DNA of 64,000 nt from Bdellovibrio bacteriovorus (lineage in GTDB: Bacteria; Bdellovibrionota; Bdellovibrionia; Bdellovibrionales; Bdellovibrionaceae): positions 1,873,184 to 1,937,183 of the forward strand of contig NZ_LUKE01000001.1 of the NCBI RefSeq assembly GCF_001592735.1, in the 5' to 3' direction. Below, piece by piece: positions 51,892-59,909 of this stretch. The notes under the pieces were generated by a model. That model had not been told where the DNA came from, did not search any database, and worked only from the letters and a program-made list of their open reading frames with translations. The position numbers and the translations under genes were made by a program. The stretch's first letter is position 1. The number at the start of each line of letters is the position of its first letter.

Positions 51892-51897
51892 ATCAAA

Positions 51898-54609
51898 TCA
51901 AATTGTATACCGTTGAATCATCTCTAAAAGAGCTGTTTTCTTAATAGGCTTTGTGACGTGCTCCGTACATCCCGCATCTAAAGATTTTTGAACGTCTTCA
52001 GCCATCGCGTTGGCGCTGACCGCAATAATTGGAATCGCCTTGCGACTATGGATTTTTTCCCACTGTCTGATTTTTTGGGTCGCGGCATATCCATCCATCA
52101 CGGGCATCTGAATATCCATCAAAATCATATCGTAAGGATTGGCCAGGGCTTTATTGACCGCCTCAAGTCCGTTTTCAGCTTGCTCTACTTCAAATGGCAA
52201 ACGTTTTAGGTAAGTCATTAAAAGGAAGCGGTTGTCTTCGGTATCATCGACGATCAAGATGCGGGCGTTGTGCGCCAGGACGGCATCAGTTTTCGGTGCT
52301 TCGGGTTGTTGGGTTTGCGTGTTCTCAACTTCTTGGGTTTCAGCTGGCGTATAGGGAAGGGTGAAGAAGAATGTACTTCCCCGACCTTCTTCACTTTGGA
52401 ACCAGATGCGCCCGCCCATAAGTTCAACCAAGTTTTTAGAAATTGTGAGGCCTAAACCGCTGCCACCAAATTTACGGGTGATAGAGCTGTCGGCCTGAAC
52501 AAAGTTTTGGAATAAAAGATGCTGCTTATCTTTTGGAATTCCGGTACCGCTATCTTGGATTGCAAAGCGCACATGGCGTTTGTCGGCAGAATCAAACTCT
52601 AAGGCCACGGCAATTTCACCGTTATTAGTGAACTTGATCGCATTTCCAATCAAGTTAAAAAGAATTTGGCGCAGACGAGTGGGATCACCGATCACCACGT
52701 GATTGCCCCGGTCATCCAAATTAATGCGTAAATGGAAACGCAGATCTTTTTCGGCGGCTTTTTGTTGTAAGATTTCACAGATATTTTTGGTCGTTGTATC
52801 TAAGTCAAAAGCGATTTTTTCTAAACGCACTTCGCGAGCTTCGATTTTAGAAATATCCAAAATATCATTGATCAACGCTAAAAGATTTTCTCCAGCATTG
52901 GCGCAAACATTGACCAGCTGTTCTTGTTCGGGCTTCAGGTCTGATTCTGCTAGAATATCTGTGATTCCGATAATGGCATTGAGCGGAGTACGGATCTCAT
53001 GACTCATTCTAGCTAAAAATTCGGACTTGGCCTGGGAAGCTTTAACGGCTTGTTCACGGGCCTCAATGAGGGCTTGTTCGGCATTGATACGTTCAGTGAT
53101 GTCGGTACAAACGAAAACAAACGTAAGGTCTTTGGTGGTGCGATTGGGGAGGGCCGCCCAGTTCATCAAGATCGGGATGCGGCGGCCTTCACTGTTTACT
53201 ATTTCCGCTTCGATACTGTGGCGTGTCTGCAGCAACCAGTTGTAGTTATTGAAATCCGGGGTGGCGTGAATCAAGGTTTTCAAATCAATATGTGCCAGCT
53301 GACTGTAAGAGATACCCAAAAGTTTTAAGGCTGCCTCATTGGCTTGCGAAATCGCGTAAGAGCTCTGGCGCCAGTCGTCGTGCGGATTGATTTTAACGAT
53401 GAAAAGGAAGGCTTTGATTGATTGGATAACACTGTCTAGGAACTCCTTAGACACGGTGGTGGTTTCTAAGCGATCGGCCAGCTGATTGTACTTGCTGACC
53501 AAAAGACCGATTTCGTCTTTGGATTGATAGTTGATTTTTTGGGTCAGATTGCTGGTGCCCAGTTTTTCTAAACGATCCGTCAAAAGCTGAATGGGTTCGA
53601 CCACTTTTCCGGTAGCGGCAAAAGTGGCAAAGAAGAACAAGATAAAGATCAAAACCGCCGCGGCACTCGAAGCAATCGCGATACGATCTAAAACGGCGAA
53701 AGCCTCGTTTTCATCAAGCTTCGTTTGGATATACCAAAGCTCTCCGTTAGGCAGATAAATTTTTCCGATAGAGCGAATGACTTTCTGATTGCGATAGTCG
53801 ATCCCAAGCTCTCGCACCTCGCTCATGTTTTCGATCTTTTTAATATCTTCATCACCGCGATTCGGCGAAAGGATATCGGCATCTTGTCCCGGCGTTCCGG
53901 CCACATTGCCCTCGACGCGGAAACGACCGGTGTTACGCAAACTCCAGTCTTCGCCATAAATAAGAGTTTCCCCGGTTTGCCCCATGCCATGAGTGGCCCA
54001 GGCAAAATTATCACTGGTGATGCGGTCAATTTCTGAAATGGAAATTTTTAACAAGATCACACCGACAATGGTGGCATGACGATAAATCGGGGCTGCGACA
54101 TAACCGGTGGCCGAGTTCGGGCTGATCGGGTCTTTGTCAAAGTCTAGGAACAGGGTTGAACCCTCTTGCGCCTTCATACCCCAGTTAAACAGGTCGCGAA
54201 TTTTATTGGCGCTGGGGATGTCTGAAAAAATTGAAGCACCGTCTTCAACATCTTTGCGGGTGCTATAAACGATGACGCCCTTATTGGTGATCAAGGACAT
54301 GTCATAGATGTTGAAGTCTAAAACATAATTGTCCAAGAGACGACGAAAGTCGTGATACTTTTCGATCTTTTTATCAAAGATCATATCATCGGTCAGTTCG
54401 TGGGAAGAAATCAGGTTGATGGCTGTTTGGAGGTCGCGAAAATAGTTTTCAATCGCAGTGGTCTTGCTGATACGAATTTGCGTCAACCGTTCATAAGTAC
54501 TGTCGATCACCGTGGATTCCACAATTTTTAACCCGATCAAGGCAACCACGAAAGTCGCCAGGAAGACGGAGATAAGATTAAAAAGAAAAATACGTAATCG
54601 TAAAGTCAT
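51898..54609 (-). CDS. Hybrid sensor histidine kinase/response regulator
   Basis: Large membrane sensor. Order: helix 1 (about residues 7-28), ~280-residue extracytoplasmic sensing domain (Cache-like; YDMSLITNKGVIVYSTRKD), helix 2 (about 310-335), HAMP (about 335-390), PAS (about 400-515), HisKA with MSHEIRTPLNAIIGITDIL, HATPase with NLIGNAIKFTNNG and DSGTGIPKDK, GGSGLGLTIS, and a C-terminal receiver (about 780-900) with ILIVDDTEDNR and MILMDIQMPVMDGY. 903 residues. Single gene, opposite to thiQ. The receiver resembles the stand-alone regulator at 42.9 kb. Confidence 0.93.
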   Translation of the reverse strand: MTLRLRIFLFNLISVFLATFVVALIGLKIVESTVIDSTYERLTQIRISKTTAIENYFRDLQTAINLISSHELTDDMIFDKKIEKYHDFRRLLDNYVLDFNIYDMSLITNKGVIVYSTRKDVEDGASIFSDIPSANKIRDLFNWGMKAQEGSTLFLDFDKDPISPNSATGYVAAPIYRHATIVGVILLKISISEIDRITSDNFAWATHGMGQTGETLIYGEDWSLRNTGRFRVEGNVAGTPGQDADILSPNRGDEDIKKIENMSEVRELGIDYRNQKVIRSIGKIYLPNGELWYIQTKLDENEAFAVLDRIAIASSAAAVLIFILFFFATFAATGKVVEPIQLLTDRLEKLGTSNLTQKINYQSKDEIGLLVSKYNQLADRLETTTVSKEFLDSVIQSIKAFLFIVKINPHDDWRQSSYAISQANEAALKLLGISYSQLAHIDLKTLIHATPDFNNYNWLLQTRHSIEAEIVNSEGRRIPILMNWAALPNRTTKDLTFVFVCTDITERINAEQALIEAREQAVKASQAKSEFLARMSHEIRTPLNAIIGITDILAESDLKPEQEQLVNVCANAGENLLALINDILDISKIEAREVRLEKIAFDLDTTTKNICEILQQKAAEKDLRFHLRINLDDRGNHVVIGDPTRLRQILFNLIGNAIKFTNNGEIAVALEFDSADKRHVRFAIQDSGTGIPKDKQHLLFQNFVQADSSITRKFGGSGLGLTISKNLVELMGGRIWFQSEEGRGSTFFFTLPYTPAETQEVENTQTQQPEAPKTDAVLAHNARILIVDDTEDNRFLLMTYLKRLPFEVEQAENGLEAVNKALANPYDMILMDIQMPVMDGYAATQKIRQWEKIHSRKAIPIIAVSANAMAEDVQKSLDAGCTEHVTKPIKKTALLEMIQRYTI

Positions 54610-54860
54610 TGTGTCCCGGTGTGATTTAAGTGATAGCGTATCGCTTTCCCTCGGGCAATGAGTAGTTCGGATAGAGAGCGAATTTTCGACTTTTGCCCTT
54701 GGACTTTTTTGGGTTTTTTATTACAGAAAGCCAATAAACAAACGTTTAAAATTTTGACAACTCTGCAAGAGTTGCAAGAAATGTTGTAATTTGCCTAGGC
54801 GCCAAGCTAAAAACAGCCTGCTCTGCTATAACTGGGAGCTACTTGAGTGGGGTTTTTAGG

Positions 54861-55574
54861 ATGAGTATTTTGAACATTCACCGTCTTATGAGCATGATTG
54901 CGGTTTGTGCCGCGGCGGTGGGCCTGGTTTCGTGTGCGGCTTCAAAATCCTCTGACGGTCTTGCTTTGAATCCGACCATCTACTACAAGCCCACAATTCA
55001 TCAAAGTGAGTCCAAGTGCGCCAGTACAGAGACGCGCGATTTGGTGTCTGTTGAGGGGAAAAGACTGATAACACTTTGCCAAAAAGACTATGACAACTGC
55101 CTTTTGCAGGGCTCTTGCTTTGTCGACGATGGTAAAGAGATTGTCTCTTTCAATTATCATTCGACCAAAGAGGGCGTGCCCCGGTTTATGGTGGTTGATA
55201 CGACGAAGTGCCCTTACGGCTATGGCGTTCGGGGAATTTGTTTGGATCCATACTTTTCGGTGGCCGCAGATTTAAGCGTTTATGATGTGGGTGAGGTTTT
55301 ATTCATTCCTCGTCTTGTAGGAGCTGAATTGCCGACCGGTGAAGTGCATGACGGTTACGTGATTGTGCGTGATGCGGGGGGCGCCATCAAAGGGGCTAAC
55401 CGCTTGGATTTTTTCACTGGTTTTTTTGACCATCGACAAAAAGCAAACACCTTAGCTCGCCTGGGTTTTGGTGATCCTAAAAATCGCTTTGAATTTCGCC
55501 GTGCCTCCAGTGATGAACGGGCTTTGGTGCAAGAACAGCGCGGGTATCCTGGGCTGAAACCCTCAAATCGCTAA
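54861..55574 (+). CDS. 3D-domain lipoprotein
   Basis: Lipoprotein signal ending in LVSC (LVSCAASKSS). The C-terminal ~120 residues carry the 3D domain of MltA-like proteins: VAADLSVYDVGEVLFIP, DGYVIVRDAGGAIKGANRLDFFTGF, the Asp residues being the domain hallmark. Several Cys (CASTE, CQKDYDNCLLQGSC, CPYGYGVRGIC) suggest disulphides. ATG 54861 is used; TTG 54843 adds six residues. A peptidoglycan- or murein-associated role is likely; lytic activity is not proven. Confidence 0.8.
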   Translation: MSILNIHRLMSMIAVCAAAVGLVSCAASKSSDGLALNPTIYYKPTIHQSESKCASTETRDLVSVEGKRLITLCQKDYDNCLLQGSCFVDDGKEIVSFNYHSTKEGVPRFMVVDTTKCPYGYGVRGICLDPYFSVAADLSVYDVGEVLFIPRLVGAELPTGEVHDGYVIVRDAGGAIKGANRLDFFTGFFDHRQKANTLARLGFGDPKNRFEFRRASSDERALVQEQRGYPGLKPSNR

Positions 55575-55733
55575 AAATTCTGATTTCTGTGTAACATAAC
55601 CCTTGTAATGATTGGCTTTTTTAGCCCTTGGTCTAGCTTTACCTAGACCTTTGTACAGAAATTTTTTAGCCCTTAATATCCAGTCATTTCAACTAGTAAG
55701 CGAAGTCGGTTTAAAAAACCTAGACCTTCGCCC

Positions 55734-55760
55734 TAAAGTTTCTAGACCATGGTCCGAAGA
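55734..55760 (+). promoter_or_regulatory. Sigma-28-type promoter of flagellin 1
   Basis: TAAAGTTT (55734-55741), exact -35 of the FliA class, 11-base spacer, then TCCGAAGA, 5 of 8 matching GCCGATAA. About 310 bases separate it from the flagellin ATG. Confidence 0.55.
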
Positions 55761-56056
55761 GTTTGTTGTTACTTGTTGGGTTGTTTGTGAACGATAAACT
55801 TCTGATCAGGACGAAAGTCTGCCTCAAAGAAATCTCCTCACAAATTCCTCCGCAAAGAGATGAATGGGCCTCGGACGACGGACAGTCACCCGGAAGCCAA
55901 GGTTCCATTCGCCTCTTAATTTTTTGATTCATTTTTTGGTTACGAAAAACAAAAAACTGATCGCAGTACGTTAGCGGATCTGAATAGTTCTAAAGGCAAG
56001 TGGTGCTGCCTTGGTTCTGGTTCTTTCCATGAAAACTAGCGGACGGCGGTTTTAAT

Positions 56057-56066
56057 CCCTGGAGGG
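56057..56066 (+). promoter_or_regulatory. Possible CsrA-binding hairpin at the flagellin 1 start
   Basis: CCC - TGGA - GGG, a short stem that shows GGA in its loop and overlaps the ribosome site of ATG 56072. This is the layout bound by CsrA in other bacteria; csrA and fliW are in this window. Confidence 0.5.
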
Positions 56067-56071
56067 TTCTT

Positions 56072-56896
56072 ATGGGCTTAAGAATTGCTACTAACACCGC
56101 ATCTATCGCAGCACAACGCGTGCTATCTAAACAACAAAAGAGAGCAGAGCATTCAGCGCAAGCTTTAGCGTCTGGTTCTCGTATCGTAAACGCCGCCGAC
56201 GACGCAGCCGGATTGGCGATTTCAGAAAACTTTAAGGGACAGCTAAAAGGTATCGCGGCTGCCCGAAACAACGCCAACAATGCGATTTCTTTCTCGCAAG
56301 TCGGTGAGGGTGGTCTGAATGAAGTTTCAAATATTTTGGTTCGTCTCAGAGAGCTGGGAGTACAAGCCGCGTCTGATACCGTAGGTGAAACAGAGCGTGG
56401 ATTCTTGAACAACGAGGCACAACAGTTGGTTCAAGAGGCGGATCGTATCGCGAAGACCACGCAATTTGGTAATACAAAACTTCTTGATGGCAGTGGCGGA
56501 AAATTAGAATTCCACGTCGGGCCAGCAGGGGGAAAAGAGAATATTATCTCGTTTGATTTTGATGCTGATGCCACGACAAGCTCTTTGGGGATTGATGGGT
56601 TATCGATCGCCGATAAGGGCGATGCTCGTGACACTTTAGGGGCGGTGGATGAAGCCATCCAAAAAGTGGGTGCGTTGCGCGCCAACTTCGGGGCGATGCA
56701 ATCGCGCTTAGAATCAACGGTCAGTAACTTAGATGTGTCCTATGAAAACTTGTCAGCGGCAAACTCTCGTATTCGTGATACTGATATCGCGAAAGAGACG
56801 TCAGAAATGGCCTCTGCCAACATCTTGCAAAACACGGCGGTATCGGTTTTGGCTCAAGCCAACCAATTGCCTAACGTGGCTTTGAAACTAGTATAA
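56072..56896 (+). CDS. fliC: Flagellin 1
   Basis: 274-residue flagellin with only the D0/D1 parts: N-terminal MGLRIATNTASIAAQRVLSK, the ALASGSRIVNAADDAAGLAISENFKGQLKGI block and SNILVRLRELGVQAASDTVGETER; C-terminal SNLDVSYENLSAANSRIRDTDIAKET and a hydrophobic end (LAQANQLPNVALKLV). The middle is short, so no D2/D3. A paralogue of flagellin 2. Downstream hairpin at 57018-57041. Confidence 0.95.
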   Translation: MGLRIATNTASIAAQRVLSKQQKRAEHSAQALASGSRIVNAADDAAGLAISENFKGQLKGIAAARNNANNAISFSQVGEGGLNEVSNILVRLRELGVQAASDTVGETERGFLNNEAQQLVQEADRIAKTTQFGNTKLLDGSGGKLEFHVGPAGGKENIISFDFDADATTSSLGIDGLSIADKGDARDTLGAVDEAIQKVGALRANFGAMQSRLESTVSNLDVSYENLSAANSRIRDTDIAKETSEMASANILQNTAVSVLAQANQLPNVALKLV

Positions 56897-57017
56897 GTAA
56901 TTAAATAAAGTTCTAAAAGATTCATCATTCTTACGAATGTCGGAGGGGGCCTGTTCTGGGATACGGCCTCCTGCGGAATGAGGGGTCGCCCACATATACT
57001 CCTCGTTGTTAAGCCCA

Positions 57018-57041
57018 CCCTGGGGCCATCCGGCCCCAGGG
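57018..57041 (+). terminator. Terminator-like hairpin after flagellin 1
   Basis: Perfect 10-bp stem CCCTGGGGCC - ATCC - GGCCCCAGGG, followed by ATTTT. It lies 120 bases after the stop and just before the RAYT element. Confidence 0.75.
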
Positions 57042-57050
57042 ATTTTAGAA

Positions 57051-57950
57051 GGTGCCTGGCTCCTTTTTTGGACCCATATGCATCATTCCGGGTTTCGGAC
57101 AACGAAGATCACCAGATCCCAACCTCTCGTCAGCCAGGCTCTGCTTAGTTTTTGCTTCGCAGACTTACATGCCTCGTCCTCTTTTTATTAATCACACTGA
57201 TCTTCCATACCACATCACCGCTAGATGCATTAATCGCGATTGGTTTTCGTTGGACAAAGATTTTGTTTGGGATGTGATGACTCGGCATCTTTATTTTCTT
57301 CATATCGGTTTCAATATCAAAGTTCACGCCTTCGTTCTCATGAGCAACCACTTTCATATGATCGCGCGTTCTCCCGATGCAAACTTAAGTGCGGCGATGA
57401 AATACTTCATGCAGGAAACCAGTCGAGAAATCACTTATACCAGTGACCGAATCAACATGACTTATGGTGGGAGATTTCATCGCTCGCTTCTGTCTAGCCC
57501 CCTCTATTATCTTCATGCCTATAAATATCTTTATCGAAATCCAGTGATGGCGGGACTTTGTTCACGCGTCGAAGATTATAAATACTCTTCCATGCCAGCG
57601 TTGCTTGGCGAACGTTGGTTGGATGTTCCGATTTCCGAAGATCACAACTGGGAAAGTCTTCATTCTAGGGCCGAGACTTTACTTTGGCTCAACAAGGCGC
57701 CGCTTTTAGAGAATGCCGAACTGGTGCGGCGAGCACTTAGAAAATCTGTGTTCAAACTTACTCGGGTTGAAAAACGTTTATCGTCTCTCGAAGAGCATCC
57801 TCTTTAATAGTTCTTCGTCTAGCCTTGCTTTTCATTCACAAGATTGAAGTCTTAAGACTAATGCCTTGGTGCATTTCCGTTCAGTCTTTTTCATAACTCC
57901 TACAACTTCAGGACTTGACGCAGGTCGGTCCGAAAAAAGAGCCAGGCACC
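57051..57950 (+). mobile_element. RAYT element with inverted REP ends
   Basis: 900-base unit bounded by 24-base ends in inverted orientation. The left end (57051-57074) starts GGTGCCTGGCTC and ends GGACC; the right end (57927-57950) is its reverse complement with 22 of 24 positions equal. It encloses a Y1-type transposase gene and lies between the flagellin genes. This is the layout of REP-associated tyrosine transposases with their cognate REP sequences. Confidence 0.8.
57169..57807 (+). CDS. REP-associated tyrosine transposase (Y1, IS200-like)
   Basis: 212-residue single-domain Y1 transposase: MPRPLFINHTDLPYHITARCINRDWF start, metal motif MSNHFHMIAR (HFH at 61-63), and the tyrosine segment YYLHAYKYLYRNPVMAGL near 113-130. 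This N-terminus and the NPV motif are typical of RAYT proteins, which act on REP hairpins. ATG 57169 has no clear ribosome site. The gene looks intact. Confidence 0.85.
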   Translation: MPRPLFINHTDLPYHITARCINRDWFSLDKDFVWDVMTRHLYFLHIGFNIKVHAFVLMSNHFHMIARSPDANLSAAMKYFMQETSREITYTSDRINMTYGGRFHRSLLSSPLYYLHAYKYLYRNPVMAGLCSRVEDYKYSSMPALLGERWLDVPISEDHNWESLHSRAETLLWLNKAPLLENAELVRRALRKSVFKLTRVEKRLSSLEEHPL

Positions 57951-58250
57951 TTTTCCGGGGCTTTGGTCTGGGTTTTTCCGGGGTTTTGGGCTGGTTTTCA
58001 GGATTTTGGTCTAGGTTTTGTTGGGCTTTGGTCCAGTTCTGCTGGACGCGACTAAAGCCTTCACAGACCTCGCCGAAAGGTATGTCACAAGCAACGACGG
58101 AACTTGAAGTTGAAGTTCTCGAGAGACGCAAATGTAGTGACTGACAAATGCGGATCGCCTGAGAGAGCCAGACCAAAAGGGAAGTCCAACAAGTAACAAT
58201 CGACCTGACCTAAGTAGGTATAAGGCGGGTCCATATAATGGAGGTCCCAG
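57808..58250 (+). other. 443-base gap: RAYT end, G-rich tract, flagellin 2 promoter and leader
   Basis: No gene is supported. It contains the right REP end (57927-57950), a G/T-rich imperfect repeat tract (57951-58036) with four G-runs in 57957-57990, the sigma-28-type promoter at 58053-58079, and a ~165-base leader with ACCTA-AG-TAGGT and a stem TCCAT-ATA-ATGGA (58230-58242) overlapping the ribosome site. Confidence 0.6.
58053..58079 (+). promoter_or_regulatory. Sigma-28-type promoter of flagellin 2
   Basis: TAAAGCCT (58053-58060), 11-base spacer, GCCGAAAG (58072-58079), matching the FliA promoter layout TAAAGTTT-N11-GCCGATAA with the core TAAAG and GCCGA intact. Start of transcription would be near 58087, giving a ~165-base leader. 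Confidence 0.75.
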
Positions 58251-59084
58251 ATGGGAATCAGAATTTCTACGAACATGTCCGCTATCAACGCTCAAAGAAC
58301 TATGCAAACTTCGCAGCGTTCAATCGGTAAATCCATGGAGCAATTGTCTTCTGGATCACGTATCAATAAAGCCGCGGACGACGCTGCAGGTTTAGCGATC
58401 TCTGAGAACTTGAAATCGCAAATCCGCTCACTAAGCCAAGCTGGCCGTAATGCCAACGACGGTATCTCAATGGTACAAACTGCAGAGGGTGGTTTGAACG
58501 AAATCTCTAACATCTTAACTCGTATGCGTGAGTTGGGTGTTCAAGCAGCTTCTGATACAGTCGGTGAGACTGAGCGCGGAATGTTGGATAAAGAGGTTCA
58601 ACAATTGAAAGCGGAATCACAACGTATCACTCAAACAACTCGTTTCGGTACAACGAAACTTCTTGATGGTTCTGGTGACAAGTTTGACTTCCAAGTTGGT
58701 ATCAACAATGACCCTGAATCAGATAGAATTTCTTTCAACGCGGGTGAAACTGACGCAACAATCTCTAGCTTGGGTATCGATGGTTTCGATTTCTCAACTA
58801 AAGAGGGTGCTCAAGAAGCTCTTGCGATGGTAGATAAAGCGCAAACGCAAGTGAATGGTTTCCGTGCAAATCTGGGTGCCCTTCAAAATCGTTTGACTTC
58901 AACTGTTGATAACTTAGGTGTTCAACACGAGAATATCTCTGCTGCAAACTCTCGTATCCGTGACACTGATATCGCGGCGGCCTCTGCTGAAACAACTCGT
59001 AACCAAGTATTGTTACAAGCAAATACTTCGGTTCTTTCTCAAGCTAATCAGTTGCCTAACTTGGCAATGAAATTGATCGGTTAA
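58251..59084 (+). CDS. fliC: Flagellin 2
   Basis: 277 residues, D0/D1-only flagellin: MGIRISTNMSAINAQRTMQTSQ start, QLSSGSRINKAADDAAGLAISENLK, SNILTRMRELGVQAASDTVGETERG; C-terminal LGVQHENISAANSRIRDTDIA and QLPNLAMKLIG. It is close to flagellin 1 but divergent in the first helix and the middle. A GGAGG ribosome site precedes the ATG, partly in a stem. Confidence 0.95.
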   Translation: MGIRISTNMSAINAQRTMQTSQRSIGKSMEQLSSGSRINKAADDAAGLAISENLKSQIRSLSQAGRNANDGISMVQTAEGGLNEISNILTRMRELGVQAASDTVGETERGMLDKEVQQLKAESQRITQTTRFGTTKLLDGSGDKFDFQVGINNDPESDRISFNAGETDATISSLGIDGFDFSTKEGAQEALAMVDKAQTQVNGFRANLGALQNRLTSTVDNLGVQHENISAANSRIRDTDIAAASAETTRNQVLLQANTSVLSQANQLPNLAMKLIG

Positions 59085-59103
59085 TTGTAACTACAACGGC
59101 GAA

Positions 59104-59132
59104 TCTTCAGGGGAGTGAAAACTCCCTCTGAA
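59104..59132 (+). terminator. Hairpin after flagellin 2
   Basis: Stem CTTCAGGGGAGT - GAAA - ACTCCCTCTGAAG, about 12 pairs with a small mismatch, 20 bases after the stop; no T-run. A second stem, CCCACGAAGA - GAAA - TCTTCGTGGG, lies at 59240-59263. Either could end or protect the flagellin message. Confidence 0.6.
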
Positions 59133-59320
59133 GAGGGTGTCCTCAGTGTAGATTTCTCGAACTCGAGAACTTGATTTAAGAATACATATAAAAAGTTTGA
59201 TCTGAGGGGATACCTCCGTTTCCTCTCGGTACCAACCTACCCACGAAGAGAAATCTTCGTGGGGTACTTAAGGTTCAATGAGAAAATAAATGGAGGAGAC
59301 GCCCGACCTCAGACCGGGAT

Positions 59321-59348
59321 TTAAGTTTGTACATGAATGAGCCGATAA
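59321..59348 (+). promoter_or_regulatory. Sigma-28-type promoter of the flaG-fliD-fliS unit
   Basis: TTAAGTTT (59321-59328), 12-base spacer, GCCGATAA (59341-59348), the exact FliA -10 consensus. It ends 9 bases before the ATG at 59358, so the message would be leaderless or nearly so. Confidence 0.75.
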
Positions 59349-59357
59349 AGCGAATGT

Positions 59358-59738
59358 ATGAACATAAAAGGATTTATCTCTAACATAATTCCCAATAACG
59401 ACGTGCGAAGCGTCGACAATATTGGGAAGACGATTAAGTCCGATTCTACCCACGATCGCGATGCGAATGGGCAAGAGGCTTATCAGCAACAAAACCAAGG
59501 CGAACAACACCCGCCGATGAGTGATGAGCAGTTAGAGAAAGCGATGGAGCACCTTCGAAAGCTCTCGGCAACGAAGGAACATAAGTGGACCATCGAACTT
59601 GAAGTGAAAGACGATTTAAAGTTTGTCTTAGTCAAAGACAACCTCGGCACGATCATTCGCCGTATTCCTGAAGCCGATTTATGGACTCTTCCCTCGGACG
59701 ACTCGCCTCGAGGACAGCTTCTTAAGCGTTCTGCTTAA
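59358..59738 (+). CDS. flaG: FlaG-like protein
   Basis: 126 residues. The C-terminal part, KWTIELEVKDDLKFVLVKDNLGTIIRRIPEADLWTL, is FlaG-like (beta strands with a V-D/N-x-x-G-x-I-R-x-I-P pattern). The N-terminal ~60 residues are Gln/Asp-rich and unlike known FlaG. The position between flagellin and fliD supports FlaG. It has no visible ribosome site. FlaG influences filament length in some species. Confidence 0.72.
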   Translation: MNIKGFISNIIPNNDVRSVDNIGKTIKSDSTHDRDANGQEAYQQQNQGEQHPPMSDEQLEKAMEHLRKLSATKEHKWTIELEVKDDLKFVLVKDNLGTIIRRIPEADLWTLPSDDSPRGQLLKRSA

Positions 59739-59792
59739 ATTAATAAAGCTCTCTGCTTTTATTTCCTAGATCCAAGTCCTGAAAAATACCCC

Positions 59793-59862
59793 TCCGTCAA
59801 AACCGCTGCGTCCTGTATTGCTTATGGGCTCTAAAAGCCGCACCCCTAGGCCTTTTGACGGA
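59793..59862. repeat. Long-range inverted repeat between flaG and fliD
   Basis: TCCGTCAAAA (59793-59802) and TTTTGACGGA (59853-59862) are perfect 10-bp complements, with 50 bases between, including GGCT/AGCC-type pairing. It may form one large stem-loop in the flaG-fliD transcript or be a protein-binding dyad. Confidence 0.55.
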
Positions 59863-59909
59863 CATTTAATTGACTCACGATTGCCGTTTCGTTTTGACAC
59901 AATGAATTC

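Larger units (their letters stand above)
55575..56071 (+). other. Long leader region of flagellin 1
   Basis: The 497-base gap holds no gene I can support. It has an inverted repeat GGTCTAG - CTTTAC - CTAGACC (55630-55649), two further CTAGACC copies (55720, 55742), a sigma-28-type promoter at 55734-55760, and a possible CsrA site next to the flagellin ribosome site. The transcript leader would be about 300 bases. Confidence 0.6.

Noticed and set aside
54754-54790. TTGACA promoter before the 3D-domain lipoprotein
   Set aside because: No -10 at a suitable distance; TGTAAT lies 25 bases away.
57808-58176. Open frames on both strands between the RAYT gene and flagellin 2
   Set aside because: They cover the REP end, the G/T-rich tract and the promoter, have low-complexity translations and no ribosome sites.
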